The notes: a model not told the origin generated them from the sequence alone. A stretch of 64,000 nucleotides of DNA from Ruminococcus callidus (GCF_020709055.1 NZ_JAJFCK010000003.1:47771-111770), one strand, 5' to 3'; shown: positions 31,304 through 41,630, counted from the first letter of the stretch. Made by a program: numbers and translations.

Positions 31304-32812
31304 ATGGAATTTATCAGAGAAGATTGTATTTACGCAAGACAGTCAGTAGACCGCAAGGACAGTATCAGCATTGAAAGTCAGATTGACTTTTGCAAGTATG
31401 AATTGAAAGGTGGGAGCTGCCGGGTATTCAAGGACAAAGGCTATTCCGGTAAAAATACGGATAGGCCGGAGTTTCAAAAGCTGTTGGGCGAGATCCGCAA
31501 GGGAAAGGTCAGGCGGGTCATCGTGTATAAACTGGACCGTATAAGCCGCTCTATTCTGGACTTTGCAACGATGATGGAGCTGTTTCAAGAGTATGATGTG
31601 GAGTTTGTATCATCCACAGAAAAGTTTGATACTTCGACCCCGATGGGCCGGGCCATGCTGAATATCTGCATTGTATTCGCCCAGCTTGAACGGGAGACAA
31701 TTCAGAAGCGTGTCACAGACGCCTACTATTCCCGGTGTCTGAAAGGTTTCCACATGAGCGGACAGGCACCATACGGTTATCAGTTAGAGCCTACTGTGGT
31801 AGAGGGTATCCGTACAAAGAAAATGGTTGCCGACCCCATAGCCGCCGACCATGTACGGCTGATGTTTGAAATGTACGCTGAACCGGAAACCTCCTTCGGA
31901 GATATTACCCGATACTTCGAGGAACAGGGTATCAAGATTTACGAGAAGTCAATGGTTCGGAGTTTTCTTTCCCAGCTTTTGCGAAACCCCGTTTATGCAC
32001 AGGCCGACTTGGAGCTGTACGAATTTTTCAAGAGTCAGGGTGCAGCGATTGTCAATGACGCTTCTGACTTTGCCGGAACAAACGGCTGCTATCTCTATAA
32101 GGGGCGGGATGTGAAGGAGGACAAGGACAGGTGCTTAAAAGACCAGATACTTGTTATCGCTCCCCATGAAGCACTCATTTCCTCTGACACATGGCTGAAA
32201 TGCCGGAAAAAACTTATGGCAAATACCACCTTCCAGCAGGGACGGAAACCGAAGAACACTTGGCTGGCCGGAAAAATCAAATGCGGTCATTGTGGGTATG
32301 CGCTGAAAGCCACCCATGTGCCAAACAGCACCGGGTATTTCCGCTGTACCAAACGGACGGAAAACAAAGGTTGTCCGGGCTGTGGGAAAATCCGCAAAGA
32401 AGAATTTGAGCAATTCATTTTCTCGGCCATGCAGGAGAAATTCAAAGACTTTCAGATACTCCACGGCAGGGAGGAAAAAGTCAATCCGAAACTGACAGCC
32501 TATCAAGTGGAACTGGCACAGGTGGAGGCAGAAATTGAAAAGCTGCTGGACACGCTGACCGGAGCCAATGCGACCTTGCTTGCCTACGCTAACAAAAAAA
32601 TTGAAGAACTGGACACCCGACGCCAGACCATTTCAAAGGCAATCGCCGAATTGAGTGTTGAAACCATATCGCCCCAGCAGATAAAGAAGTTATCCTATTA
32701 TCTCGACAACTGGGACAGCATAGATTTTGACGACAAAAGAAAAGCCGCCGATGGTTTGATCTCTACGATCAAGGCCACCAGCGACCGTGTTCAGATAGAG
32801 TGGAAAATCTGA
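31304..32812 (+). CDS. Large serine recombinase (ICE integrase)
   Basis: 502 residues; AAAGGAG 8 bases upstream of the ATG. The resolvase domain (1-145) has catalytic Ser14 in YARQS and the LDRISRS, GRAMLNICIVFAQLERE segments; the recombinase domain follows, then a zinc ribbon CGHCGYALKA...CPGCG (about 330-370) and a coiled coil. It belongs to the TndX/TnpX group that excises and inserts ICEs. It is the last gene before the composition changes, so it marks the ICE right end. Confidence 0.93.
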   Translation: MEFIREDCIYARQSVDRKDSISIESQIDFCKYELKGGSCRVFKDKGYSGKNTDRPEFQKLLGEIRKGKVRRVIVYKLDRISRSILDFATMMELFQEYDVEFVSSTEKFDTSTPMGRAMLNICIVFAQLERETIQKRVTDAYYSRCLKGFHMSGQAPYGYQLEPTVVEGIRTKKMVADPIAADHVRLMFEMYAEPETSFGDITRYFEEQGIKIYEKSMVRSFLSQLLRNPVYAQADLELYEFFKSQGAAIVNDASDFAGTNGCYLYKGRDVKEDKDRCLKDQILVIAPHEALISSDTWLKCRKKLMANTTFQQGRKPKNTWLAGKIKCGHCGYALKATHVPNSTGYFRCTKRTENKGCPGCGKIRKEEFEQFIFSAMQEKFKDFQILHGREEKVNPKLTAYQVELAQVEAEIEKLLDTLTGANATLLAYANKKIEELDTRRQTISKAIAELSVETISPQQIKKLSYYLDNWDSIDFDDKRKAADGLISTIKATSDRVQIEWKI

Positions 32813-32871
32813 CATTTCCGCTCTATCGCCCCTCATTTCTATTTTATCTTGTTTGTACCCCTTGTACACCG
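32813..32871. other. Right end of the first ICE (att junction region)
   Basis: Within these 59 bases the sequence turns from GC-rich ICE to AT-rich flank. The large gene that follows has no ribosome site here. TGTACCCC and TGTACACC form an imperfect direct repeat; serine integrases of this type often use a GA core, and a GA occurs at the ACCGATG. The exact crossover cannot be fixed without the empty site. Confidence 0.55.
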
Positions 32872-35800
32872 ATGTTTGCAAGAAATCAGAACCAGATAGA
32901 AAGAGATTTAAAAAGTCGTGGGATTTCTAATGAACAATTATCAGAATTGAAAAGTAGCATACAAGATTCTGCTCGTTCCGGACAAACCAGCTTAATTGCA
33001 ACTTATATTGATGCTGCTTACACTCCTGCACAATTGCAACAACTTAACCAGCATATTTCAGCGTATATTTCAGATAATTCCGATACGTCATTTCTTAGAC
33101 TAATAGAATGTAAAAGTCAGTTGGATAAAGATGTAACACTTTCTGAAATTACAGCTGGACATGACTATAATGAAGAACAAAAGGCAGCCATAGTCCATGC
33201 CTTTGACATTGGAGTTCCGCAAGCTGCAATAGAACAATTGATAGATGAAACAGTTTCCGCAAATGATATACTTATTTTTTCTGATATGTATCGTCAAGCT
33301 GTAACCACAAATGATTCCTTAGAACAAGTAACAACATTTTTGTCAGAAAAAAAGCAAGCTGCATCATTGGATTCTGATTCTAAATCAATTGAATCAGAAG
33401 AGAAAGAAGCTTCTGATTCAGAACAAAACATTACAGATATAGGCAGTCAAAACATTCAGATGTCATTTTCAGATATAGAGGTTGAACCCGAAAATGAGAG
33501 CAGTGTTTCCATAACAGATTCTACAAAAGTTGAGGAACTGATTGAATCAGTTGAAGAAGAAAATCCGGGAGCAACATCAGAATCGGCTGAAGAACTACAA
33601 AATGAGAAAGAAGAAAACGATTCTGTTGTCGATGCAGAATCGCAACCTTATGAATTAAAAATCGGTGATAAATTTCAGAACTTGCGTACAGGTGATATAT
33701 GTGAGGTTGTTTCTTTGGCAGGAGCTTTACCTTGGTATGAAGATGACTGTACAGTAAAAAGAGAATCTGGGGCGTTTGTAGTTACAGAAAATCTCCCTAA
33801 AAGCAAGTTGCTAGATACTGATTTGTATAAATACATTGACAGTCCGGAACAGCTTTCAGAAATTGAAGAAGTAGGTACTGTTGAACAGGTAGTCATGCCA
33901 GCGTTTTCTGATGAGAAAATTTTAGAGAATCCAACCTTAATGGAAGAAAACGCTGAATCATTTTCAGATACTATGCCAGAATCGTTTGAAGAATTACCCT
34001 CAAAAATTGAGCAAACTGAATCACCAACACTGCAAGATGAAGATTCTAACAAAGAAAAAGAACAACCGCAGACAACAGAAGAAGCTTTTGCAGAATCCGG
34101 TATCACAGAAGAAAATCCTTCTATTGTTAATCCAGAAGTAGATAGCGAATTGCAATCACAACAAATTGAAAAGTTGGTTCAAGACAAGGATTCCAAAGAC
34201 ATATCACAGGAATTTGAAATGGAAGCAAAGCCGAAAGAACCACAGAAAGAACAAGTTGAGAAAACTTCAAACTTTACCATTACAGATGATAATCTGGGCG
34301 AAGGTGGTGCAAAAACTAAATTTAAGGCAAATCTCGCAGCAATTGAAACCTTAAAAACGCTTGAAACAGAGAATCGTCCGGCAACAGAAGAAGAAAAAGA
34401 AGTTCTTTCAAAATATGTTGGATGGGGCGGTATGCCTCAAGCATTTGACAGTGGAAATGAAAAATGGTCAAAAGAATATGCAGCATTACGAGAAACCCTT
34501 ACCGATAGTGAATACACTTCTGCTAAAGCTTCCGTATTGGATTCTTTCTACACACCGCCTATCGTAATTGATAGCATTTATGATGCAGCTAAGAGTTTTG
34601 GATTTGAAGGTGGAAATCTCTTAGAACCGTCTTGTGGAGTGGGTAATTTTATCGGCAGAATGCCCACAGACTTGCAAAAAGAAACACAGATATATGGTGT
34701 TGAACTAGATAGCATTTCAGGGAGAATCGCAAAAAAGCTTTATCCTGATGCAGATATTCAAATAAAGGGATTTGAAAAAACAGACTTTCAAACCGGAAGT
34801 TTTGACATGGCAGTAGGCAATGTTCCTTTCGGTGATTTAGGTTTTTTTGACAAAGAATATGGCACAAAACAGCTGCACGACTATTTCTTCGCAAGAACAT
34901 TAGACAAAGTAAAAGAGGGCGGTATTGTTGCATTTGTTACATCCACTGGGACACTAGATAAAGCAAACGAAGACTTTAGAAAACAGTTGTCAGAAAAAGC
35001 AGATTTGATTGGTGCTATTCGTATGCCGTCAGGGACATTCTCTAAAAACGCTGGTACAGATGTTACATCGGATATTATCTTTCTGCAAAAGCGTTCTGAA
35101 CCGCCTGTAATTGAACCGGAGTGGGTGCATATTGGCGAAACAGATGCAGGACTTCCAATCAATCAATACTTCTCAGAACATCCTGATATGGTCTTAGGCG
35201 AGATGGTAGAAGGTAATAAGATGTATGGGCATGGAACAATGTGTATGCCTATTGAAGGAGCAGATTTAAAAGAACAACTGCAAGAAGCTGTATCAAAGTT
35301 ATCTGCCACAATATCTGATGTAAAGGCAAATGATGTTTATCCGAAAATAGATGGATTGCAGGTCGCTCCGCCAGAAGAATTGCGTAATTTCAGTTTGTTT
35401 GAGCAGAATCATAAGATTTATTTCAAGACAACAGATAGATGCTGTGTTCCTAAATGCAATCATAGCAATAAGGAAATTCAGGCAGCAAGAGCGTTTATTT
35501 CACTTCGTGATACGACACGAGAGCTTTTAGTTGCACAGGAACAAAATCAATCGGATGATGTAATTCGTTCTCTTCAAGAGCAATTAAACGCACAATATGA
35601 TAGCTTTTCTAAAAAACATGGTCTTTTGCATAGCAGAGCTAACAAGTCCATGTTTGGCGAAGATGTATCCTATCCGTTGGTTGCATCTTTAGAGAAAAGC
35701 TATGATTTGAGTAAAGGAACTGCCGAAAAATCCGACTTGTTTACGAAGAGAACAATAAAACCGCCAAAGGCAGTTGAACATGTTGATACAGCAATGGAAG

Positions 35801-38800
35801 CTCTGACTATTTCTCTTTCCGAAAAAGCCAAAGTAGATATTGGATATATGCAAATGCTGACCGGAGAAACAAAAGATGAACTACTTCAAGAGCTACAAAG
35901 CGAGATATATCTTGTGCCAAATTTAAGCGGTGAGGAAATTTATCAAACTGCTGCGGAATATTTATCAGGAAATATCTATGAGAAATTAGAAGCAGCAGAA
36001 AAAGCAGCTGCATTAGATAGCAGATTTGAAAAAAATATTCAAGTACTTAAAGAATCCAAACCACCTATGCTAAAAGCAGAAGACCTTGACATTCAAATTG
36101 GTGCATCTTGGATTGACCCGAAAATTTATCGTCAATTTATGTATGAAACATTTGGTACGTCAGAAGAAAAGCAAGTGGATTTTCAGCAAAGGATAATGGA
36201 TGATTGTAAAAAGCAGCTAGAAGATGCTCCATTCTACAAAAAACATATGCTGCAAAAGCAATATAAAAATGCAGAATCCAGCATGAAAAGTGCAATTAAG
36301 GTAACGCATTCTGAAAGGTCTGGAGAATGGTCAATCACCCCAAAACCGACACGTTATGGGAATTTATCAGTACATGAACAAGAATATAGTACAAAGCATA
36401 AAAGTGCTTATCAAATCATGGAAGACCTACTGAATTTGAGAGAACCTAAATGCTATAAAGTCGTAGTTGAAACGCTGCCATTTGGCGAAACGAAAGAAAA
36501 AAGAGTAATTGATGATAAAGCAACAAAAGCAGCACACCTAAAAGCAGATAAGATAAGAGAAGCATTTAAAGAATGGATTTTTCAAGACCCTGAACGCCGA
36601 AATGAATTAGTAGAACAGTATAATCAAATGTTTAACTGCATCAAACCACGGGAATTTGATGGAAGCAATCTTACATTTCCTACAATGAATGCAGATATTT
36701 CTCTTAGACCACATCAAAAAGATGCAGTTGCACATGCACTCTTTGGCGGCAATACACTGTTTGCACATTGCGTAGGTGCTGGAAAAACTTTTGAAATGAT
36801 TGCAACAGCTATGGAATCAAAAAGATTGGGATTGTGCAGCAAGCCTATGATTTGTGTTCCAAAACAGTTGACTGAACAAATTGGTGAAGACTTTCGTTTA
36901 TTGTATCCGGGTGCAAATATCCTTGTAGCTACTGCAAAAGATTTTCAGGAATCCAATCGAAAACAACTATTTGCGAAAATTGCAACTAGCGACTTGGATG
37001 CTGTAATTATCAGTCATCAGCAACTTGGCAGAATCCCGATTTCACAAGAACGACAAATTGCATTGTTGGAACAGCAGATACAGGATATTGTAACAGGTAT
37101 TAAGGAACTAAAAGAAGCCGATGGTGGTTCAGTAGAGATAAAAGCCCTAGAACGTAGCAGAAAATCTCTGAAAAAGAGATTAGACAAGCTACTAGATACT
37201 CCGAAAGATGATACTGTAACTTTTGAAGAAATGGGTATTGACAAGCTTATCGTAGACGAAGCCCATGAGTTCAAAAATCTCTTTACAGCAACAAAATTAC
37301 AGGGCGTATCCGGCATTTCTACATCGTCTTCTCAAAAGGCTATGGATTTGTTCCTAAAATGCCAGTATCTCGATGAAAAAACAGGTGGTAAAGGTATTGT
37401 TATGGCAACTGGTACTCCATTAAGCAACTCTATGACAGAGCTGCATGTAATGATGCGATATTTGGAACATGACTTTTTAAAAGGCAAGGGACTTGATAAC
37501 TTTGACAATTGGATAAGTGTGTTCGGCAAACAGCAAACAGATTGGCAACTGAACACAACAGGAAGTGATGTAAAGCAAAAAGTACACATGAGCTATACGG
37601 GAATACCAGAGTTAATGGCAATGTTTAAGCAAATTGCTGATATTCGCACAGCCGATATGCTGAATTTGGATGTCCCAGAATGTGAAATGCACGTTGTACA
37701 GGTAGAGCCGACAGAAGAACAAAAGGATATGCTTGGTGAACTATCTGACCGTGCAGATGCTTTGCAAAATCGTACTGTTACAGACCCACGCATAGATAAT
37801 CCCTTGAAAATAACTGGTGATGGCAGAAAATTAGCATTAGACCCACGTTTGATTGACCCAACATTGGAAGATAATCCAACCACAAAACTGAATCAATGCG
37901 TAGAAAACGTATATCAGATTTATGAAGAAACCGCACCAGATAAGCTTACACAGATTATATTCTGTGATTTGGGTGTACCGTCCGGCAGTAGTCCCAAAAC
38001 GACTGCAAATGAAGAAAAGTCGGCAGCAGATATGGATTCATTAGAAGAAGCTTGTGATTTCTGTGTATATGATGACATTCGGAATAAACTAATCGAAAAA
38101 GGAGTACAACCGGATGAAATTGCATATATACATAGTGCTAAAACCGAGAAAGACAAGGAAGAATTATTTTCAAAAGTTCGCTCTGGAGAAGTTAGAGTAT
38201 TACTCGGTTCAACATCTAAAATGGGTACTGGTGTAAATGTACAGCAAAAATTGATTGCAGTACATGATTTGGATATTCCTTGGCGACCAGCTGATATGGA
38301 GCAACGGCGAGGAAGACTGGTTCGACAAGGCAACGAAAATAAGCATGTACATCAATATCGCTACGTTACAAAAGGTACATTTGATGCATATTCTTATCAG
38401 CTTTTGGAAAGCAAACAAAATTTTATTTCGCAGATTATGACATCGGACACCATGTCCAGAAGTGCGGAAGACGTTGACCAACAGGCATTGAATTACAGCG
38501 AAATAAAAGCACTTTGTATTGGTGATGAACGATTAAAGCAACGTGCTGATATGGAAAACGAAGTATCAAATATGAGAATACAAAAACGTGAGCATGACAG
38601 CAGAATCTATGATATGCAAGACCTTGTAGCAGCATATCCACAATCAAAAAGCGATTTAGAACACACGATGGAATCTTTAAAAACTGATAAAGAGCATGTC
38701 AGAAGCTTGCCTATTGATGCAAAGACCAATCGTCCTGCATTTGCAATTACAATAGCTGGTACAAAGTACACTGACCGGAAGGATGCAGCAGATGCCTTAC

Positions 38801-39345
38801 GAAACGCTGTGTTTTCCATGGTAAAAGAACGTGGTACACCAACCGAAATCGGTGAATTTATGGGATTTCCACTATCTATTACAATAAAGGACTTTGGAAA
38901 TTTTGGAATACAAGAAAACGGAAGCGTTGCAGCTATTTCCGCATCTCTTAGTGGAGCAGCAAAGTACACTTGTGATTTTGTTGATTCCTATGATACTAAT
39001 CTTCGCCGACTGGAATCTAGTGTAGCAAAAATAGACCAACGTATCCAACATACGGAGAATGAATTAAATTCTCTTGAAATTGATTTTAGCAATGCACAGA
39101 AGATTCTTAGTGAACCATTTGAACTTCTGAGTAAGGACGGCAGGACACTTGGAGAAATGGAAACTGCATTAAAGGAACTTACCGCAGAACTTGCTGCATC
39201 AGCTGCACAGGCGAAAAAAGAAGCCCCCGACAAGCCAAAAACCTGTTATTTTGAACGTGCCAGAATGCGAAAAGCTGCAATTTCAGCTAAACAGGAGCAA
39301 GGCTCTGAGCCAAAACAAAAAAAGAAAGAGCAAAATTTAGATTGA
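32872..39345 (+). CDS. Giant N6-adenine methylase / SNF2-type helicase, probably 5'-truncated
   Basis: About 2157 residues counted from ATG 32872. Order: helical N-terminal region, long acidic linker (about 160-500), DNA methylase domain with motif I LEPSCGVGNF near 584 and motif IV GNVPFGD near 650, then helicase domain with Walker A CVGAGKT near 1300, DEAH in IVDEAHEFKNL near 1462 and motif VI GRLVRQG near 1814, then a coiled-coil tail. Such fused proteins are standard on large clostridial conjugative elements and act on DNA in transfer or defence. No ribosome site precedes any start here; the frame simply runs back into the integrase gene, so the native 5' end was probably removed by the ICE insertion. 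Confidence 0.88.
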   Translation: MFARNQNQIERDLKSRGISNEQLSELKSSIQDSARSGQTSLIATYIDAAYTPAQLQQLNQHISAYISDNSDTSFLRLIECKSQLDKDVTLSEITAGHDYNEEQKAAIVHAFDIGVPQAAIEQLIDETVSANDILIFSDMYRQAVTTNDSLEQVTTFLSEKKQAASLDSDSKSIESEEKEASDSEQNITDIGSQNIQMSFSDIEVEPENESSVSITDSTKVEELIESVEEENPGATSESAEELQNEKEENDSVVDAESQPYELKIGDKFQNLRTGDICEVVSLAGALPWYEDDCTVKRESGAFVVTENLPKSKLLDTDLYKYIDSPEQLSEIEEVGTVEQVVMPAFSDEKILENPTLMEENAESFSDTMPESFEELPSKIEQTESPTLQDEDSNKEKEQPQTTEEAFAESGITEENPSIVNPEVDSELQSQQIEKLVQDKDSKDISQEFEMEAKPKEPQKEQVEKTSNFTITDDNLGEGGAKTKFKANLAAIETLKTLETENRPATEEEKEVLSKYVGWGGMPQAFDSGNEKWSKEYAALRETLTDSEYTSAKASVLDSFYTPPIVIDSIYDAAKSFGFEGGNLLEPSCGVGNFIGRMPTDLQKETQIYGVELDSISGRIAKKLYPDADIQIKGFEKTDFQTGSFDMAVGNVPFGDLGFFDKEYGTKQLHDYFFARTLDKVKEGGIVAFVTSTGTLDKANEDFRKQLSEKADLIGAIRMPSGTFSKNAGTDVTSDIIFLQKRSEPPVIEPEWVHIGETDAGLPINQYFSEHPDMVLGEMVEGNKMYGHGTMCMPIEGADLKEQLQEAVSKLSATISDVKANDVYPKIDGLQVAPPEELRNFSLFEQNHKIYFKTTDRCCVPKCNHSNKEIQAARAFISLRDTTRELLVAQEQNQSDDVIRSLQEQLNAQYDSFSKKHGLLHSRANKSMFGEDVSYPLVASLEKSYDLSKGTAEKSDLFTKRTIKPPKAVEHVDTAMEALTISLSEKAKVDIGYMQMLTGETKDELLQELQSEIYLVPNLSGEEIYQTAAEYLSGNIYEKLEAAEKAAALDSRFEKNIQVLKESKPPMLKAEDLDIQIGASWIDPKIYRQFMYETFGTSEEKQVDFQQRIMDDCKKQLEDAPFYKKHMLQKQYKNAESSMKSAIKVTHSERSGEWSITPKPTRYGNLSVHEQEYSTKHKSAYQIMEDLLNLREPKCYKVVVETLPFGETKEKRVIDDKATKAAHLKADKIREAFKEWIFQDPERRNELVEQYNQMFNCIKPREFDGSNLTFPTMNADISLRPHQKDAVAHALFGGNTLFAHCVGAGKTFEMIATAMESKRLGLCSKPMICVPKQLTEQIGEDFRLLYPGANILVATAKDFQESNRKQLFAKIATSDLDAVIISHQQLGRIPISQERQIALLEQQIQDIVTGIKELKEADGGSVEIKALERSRKSLKKRLDKLLDTPKDDTVTFEEMGIDKLIVDEAHEFKNLFTATKLQGVSGISTSSSQKAMDLFLKCQYLDEKTGGKGIVMATGTPLSNSMTELHVMMRYLEHDFLKGKGLDNFDNWISVFGKQQTDWQLNTTGSDVKQKVHMSYTGIPELMAMFKQIADIRTADMLNLDVPECEMHVVQVEPTEEQKDMLGELSDRADALQNRTVTDPRIDNPLKITGDGRKLALDPRLIDPTLEDNPTTKLNQCVENVYQIYEETAPDKLTQIIFCDLGVPSGSSPKTTANEEKSAADMDSLEEACDFCVYDDIRNKLIEKGVQPDEIAYIHSAKTEKDKEELFSKVRSGEVRVLLGSTSKMGTGVNVQQKLIAVHDLDIPWRPADMEQRRGRLVRQGNENKHVHQYRYVTKGTFDAYSYQLLESKQNFISQIMTSDTMSRSAEDVDQQALNYSEIKALCIGDERLKQRADMENEVSNMRIQKREHDSRIYDMQDLVAAYPQSKSDLEHTMESLKTDKEHVRSLPIDAKTNRPAFAITIAGTKYTDRKDAADALRNAVFSMVKERGTPTEIGEFMGFPLSITIKDFGNFGIQENGSVAAISASLSGAAKYTCDFVDSYDTNLRRLESSVAKIDQRIQHTENELNSLEIDFSNAQKILSEPFELLSKDGRTLGEMETALKELTAELAASAAQAKKEAPDKPKTCYFERARMRKAAISAKQEQGSEPKQKKKEQNLD

Positions 39346-39440
39346 AATAAAAAGCTCTTGACGATTACAGAAAAATAAAGTATAACATAAAAAGTTGTTC
39401 TGATTTTTTTCTTTTGCAAAGAAAAAATATAGAAAAGCCC

Positions 39441-39469
39441 TTGACATTTCAGATGAAATCGGATATAAT
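39441..39469 (+). promoter_or_regulatory. Strong promoter of a candidate ncRNA
   Basis: Perfect TTGACA (39441-39446), 17 bases, perfect TATAAT (39464-39469). Confidence 0.85.
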
Positions 39470-39475
39470 AATAGT

Positions 39476-39715
39476 GAGGAAAGTTATCCGTAGCTTTTCT
39501 TAGTGTAGCTGACACTTGAGGGACACATTAGAGATGGATTGTATCTATTGTCTGATGGCGTGTATCCGAAACTCTGAAGTTCACTGCTACTTGAAAGTAT
39601 AGTATGCACCGTGCAAAGAGAATTACTCCTTGCATGAAAGTTGGTCGACCAGAGCGACTATAAAAATCAGCTGTTTTGAAAGTTAAAGCCAACAGGTAAA
39701 ACTGTTGGCTTTTTT
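39476..39715 (+). ncRNA. Candidate structured non-coding RNA, about 240 nt
   Basis: Bounded by a consensus promoter and a strong terminator, with no ribosome site or gene inside. Local stems seen: AGGAAAG/CTTTTCT near 39477, AGTGT/ACACT near 39505, and TGCAAAGAG/CTCCTTGCA near 39615. The family is not recognised. It sits between the methylase-helicase and the PBECR4-like gene. Confidence 0.6.
39686..39715 (+). terminator. Terminator of the candidate ncRNA
   Basis: AAGCCAACAG (39686-39695) and CTGTTGGCTT (39702-39711) pair perfectly, followed by T residues. Ribosome site of the next gene begins 28 bases later. Confidence 0.88.
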
Positions 39716-39762
39716 CATGTGTTTTATGATAAAAGAAGTACAAGGAGGGATAAATAGATTAT

Positions 39763-41184
39763 ATGACATCTCAATTGCGAAGATATTCTAGTGTTGCAGA
39801 AGCACTAAAACGTGCTGAGGAGCAAAAACTTCTTTATGAGAGAAATTTAGTTGGAAAAAGTTTTTTGTATGTATTTATAGATAAGCATAACACAATTACA
39901 TATCGTGAAGTAAAATTTGAAAGAAAGAATTTTCTTCATTTAACTGGTCTTGATTATAAGAATACTCAATCATTAAAACGTTCTGGGGTAACAGGGGTTT
40001 CAACAGATGCAGAAGAATTTTACAATAGATTAGGAAGTGATGCGGAGTTAATTAACGATGTATCATTTATTCAAGGACAGAATGAAAGCGAAACTAAGAA
40101 GTATCTAAAATATACCCAACGTAAACTGAACAATCTATCTCAATTGACATCAGTTGCTGCAAAAGCAGAGTATATAGGAAAATACAACGGAAATCAAAAA
40201 TTCGATATTATAATAAATCGAAATATGAGTGCAATTGCCCTTATTCCTGATAAAAACCATAGATATATACCCGTTTCTTCCCTCTATGGAAAAGCAAAAG
40301 ATGTTGCAAATGATATATATCCTATTCTAGCAATTTTCGAGAGAAAAAATGAATTTGAACCATTTCGATTGAACTTCTTAAATTCGCACATAAAGATAGG
40401 AAATAGGTTATTTTCAGATGAATTTATGCGGCTGTCAGGAAAACTGATTTTTTCTAATGATAAAGCTAAATTTAATAGTCAATGTCTAGGAGAATTTCTT
40501 CTATCCTACGAATATTCTGTAAAAAAGTATATTTCAGAAGAATTAGCTCCAGTTATGCAGTTAAGAAGTGTTGCATTTGATAGTGAAGAGTATATGGAAA
40601 GTTATATGCAGTCTTTCGATTCGTTCCTTAACACTTTAGATGATGAAATCAAACTCAATGCTGCTATAGAAATACTGGAAGAACAATCATGTTCAGAAGA
40701 AGCAGCTCAAATAATCGGTATTATAAAAGACGAACTAAAAGAAATTTCCAAAAAGCAATCGGAACAAACTGCGTCCTCTTCAGTGAAAATTGTAACATTC
40801 AGCAATGATTTTCACAACGGAACATTTTCAAATTTTTCTGGAACAGCAACATTGTCTGCTTCCGAAACATTTTCTCCACCACCAATAGAAGATTTTTTTG
40901 CAGAGATAAGACAGGCAGTTTCAAAAGCAATTCAAAAGATGAAAAGCACCGTTATTCCGAATGAAACAACGCCTTTAACATTTTCTAAATCGGAAATATC
41001 TGATAAATCTTCTGAAAGAGAACTTGTAACAATATCTGCTGGTTCTACTCAAAAGGACAAGCCACAAACACAACCATACATACCTGTTTCGCAGCTTCGA
41101 AAAAATGCACTTGCCCAGAAAAAACGGGAACAACAGAAACCGCACCAAATAAAGAAGAAAAAAGGCCAGCAAAGTCTAGATTAA
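39763..41184 (+). CDS. PBECR4-like nuclease-domain protein
   Basis: 473 residues. The N-terminal 170 residues, with GKSFLYVFIDKHNTITYREVKFERKNFLHLTGLD and AEEFYNRLGS, resemble PBECR4, one of the phage-derived Barnase-EndoU-ColicinE5/D-RelE-like nuclease domains. The middle (about 170-320) is a second conserved domain, and the tail is Ser/Thr and Lys rich. AAGGAGG lies 14 bases before the ATG, longer than usual. Possibly an effector or protein transferred with the element; no immunity gene is evident beside it. Confidence 0.6.
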   Translation: MTSQLRRYSSVAEALKRAEEQKLLYERNLVGKSFLYVFIDKHNTITYREVKFERKNFLHLTGLDYKNTQSLKRSGVTGVSTDAEEFYNRLGSDAELINDVSFIQGQNESETKKYLKYTQRKLNNLSQLTSVAAKAEYIGKYNGNQKFDIIINRNMSAIALIPDKNHRYIPVSSLYGKAKDVANDIYPILAIFERKNEFEPFRLNFLNSHIKIGNRLFSDEFMRLSGKLIFSNDKAKFNSQCLGEFLLSYEYSVKKYISEELAPVMQLRSVAFDSEEYMESYMQSFDSFLNTLDDEIKLNAAIEILEEQSCSEEAAQIIGIIKDELKEISKKQSEQTASSSVKIVTFSNDFHNGTFSNFSGTATLSASETFSPPPIEDFFAEIRQAVSKAIQKMKSTVIPNETTPLTFSKSEISDKSSERELVTISAGSTQKDKPQTQPYIPVSQLRKNALAQKKREQQKPHQIKKKKGQQSLD

Positions 41185-41205
41185 GAATTTGCTCTTTGAA
41201 TATAG

Positions 41206-41246
41206 AAAAAAGCGATAAACTGTTTTACGCAGTCTATCGCTTTTTT
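41206..41246. terminator. Bidirectional terminator between convergent operons
   Basis: AAAAAAGCGATA (41206-41217) and TATCGCTTTTTT (41235-41246) are perfect complements with further inner pairing, serving both the plus-strand gene before it and the minus-strand operon ending at 41265. Confidence 0.88.
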
Positions 41247-41264
41247 ATTTAATACAATAGAATC

Positions 41265-41618
41265 TTAGTAGAAAAAGCCAAGAGCTGTATCGCCTAACCA
41301 ATCACCGATACTTTCAAACAAGTCTGCTGCTGCACTGCTTAAATAGAACATCAAACTGAATGCCATAGAAATTAGCCACAAAACGCCTATTAAAACGCCC
41401 CCCTGCAAACCTGTAAGAGAACCATTTTGAATGCTCTTAACAAGTACAACAGTCCCTCCAATAGCAATCAGCACAAAGATACTTCCGAGTATGTATTGCA
41501 AAGCAACCAAGACCTCAGAAATAAAGTTTAGAATAAATGCAAGTAGGTATAGGATACCTTTTAATATAAAAGCGATTATTAGAAAAACTATTTTGAACGG
41601 CAATAAAAGTATCGACAT
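41265..41618 (-). CDS. Small membrane protein (CD1845-like)
   Basis: 117 residues with about four hydrophobic helices (LLPFKIVFLIIAFILKGILYLLAFIL, VLVALQYILGSIFVLIAIGGTVVLV, GGVLIGVLWLISMAFSLMFYL). Its layout recalls the small membrane protein upstream of the first ICE's relaxase. It is the last gene of the long minus-strand operon. Confidence 0.7.
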   Translation of the reverse strand: MSILLLPFKIVFLIIAFILKGILYLLAFILNFISEVLVALQYILGSIFVLIAIGGTVVLVKSIQNGSLTGLQGGVLIGVLWLISMAFSLMFYLSSAAADLFESIGDWLGDTALGFFY

Positions 41619-41630
41619 ATTGTTGCTCCC

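Noticed and set aside
39476..39530. Resemblance of the ncRNA start to RNase P RNA (GAGGAAAG)
   Set aside because: Only this short match is present; the other conserved RNase P blocks are not seen, and the length is too short.
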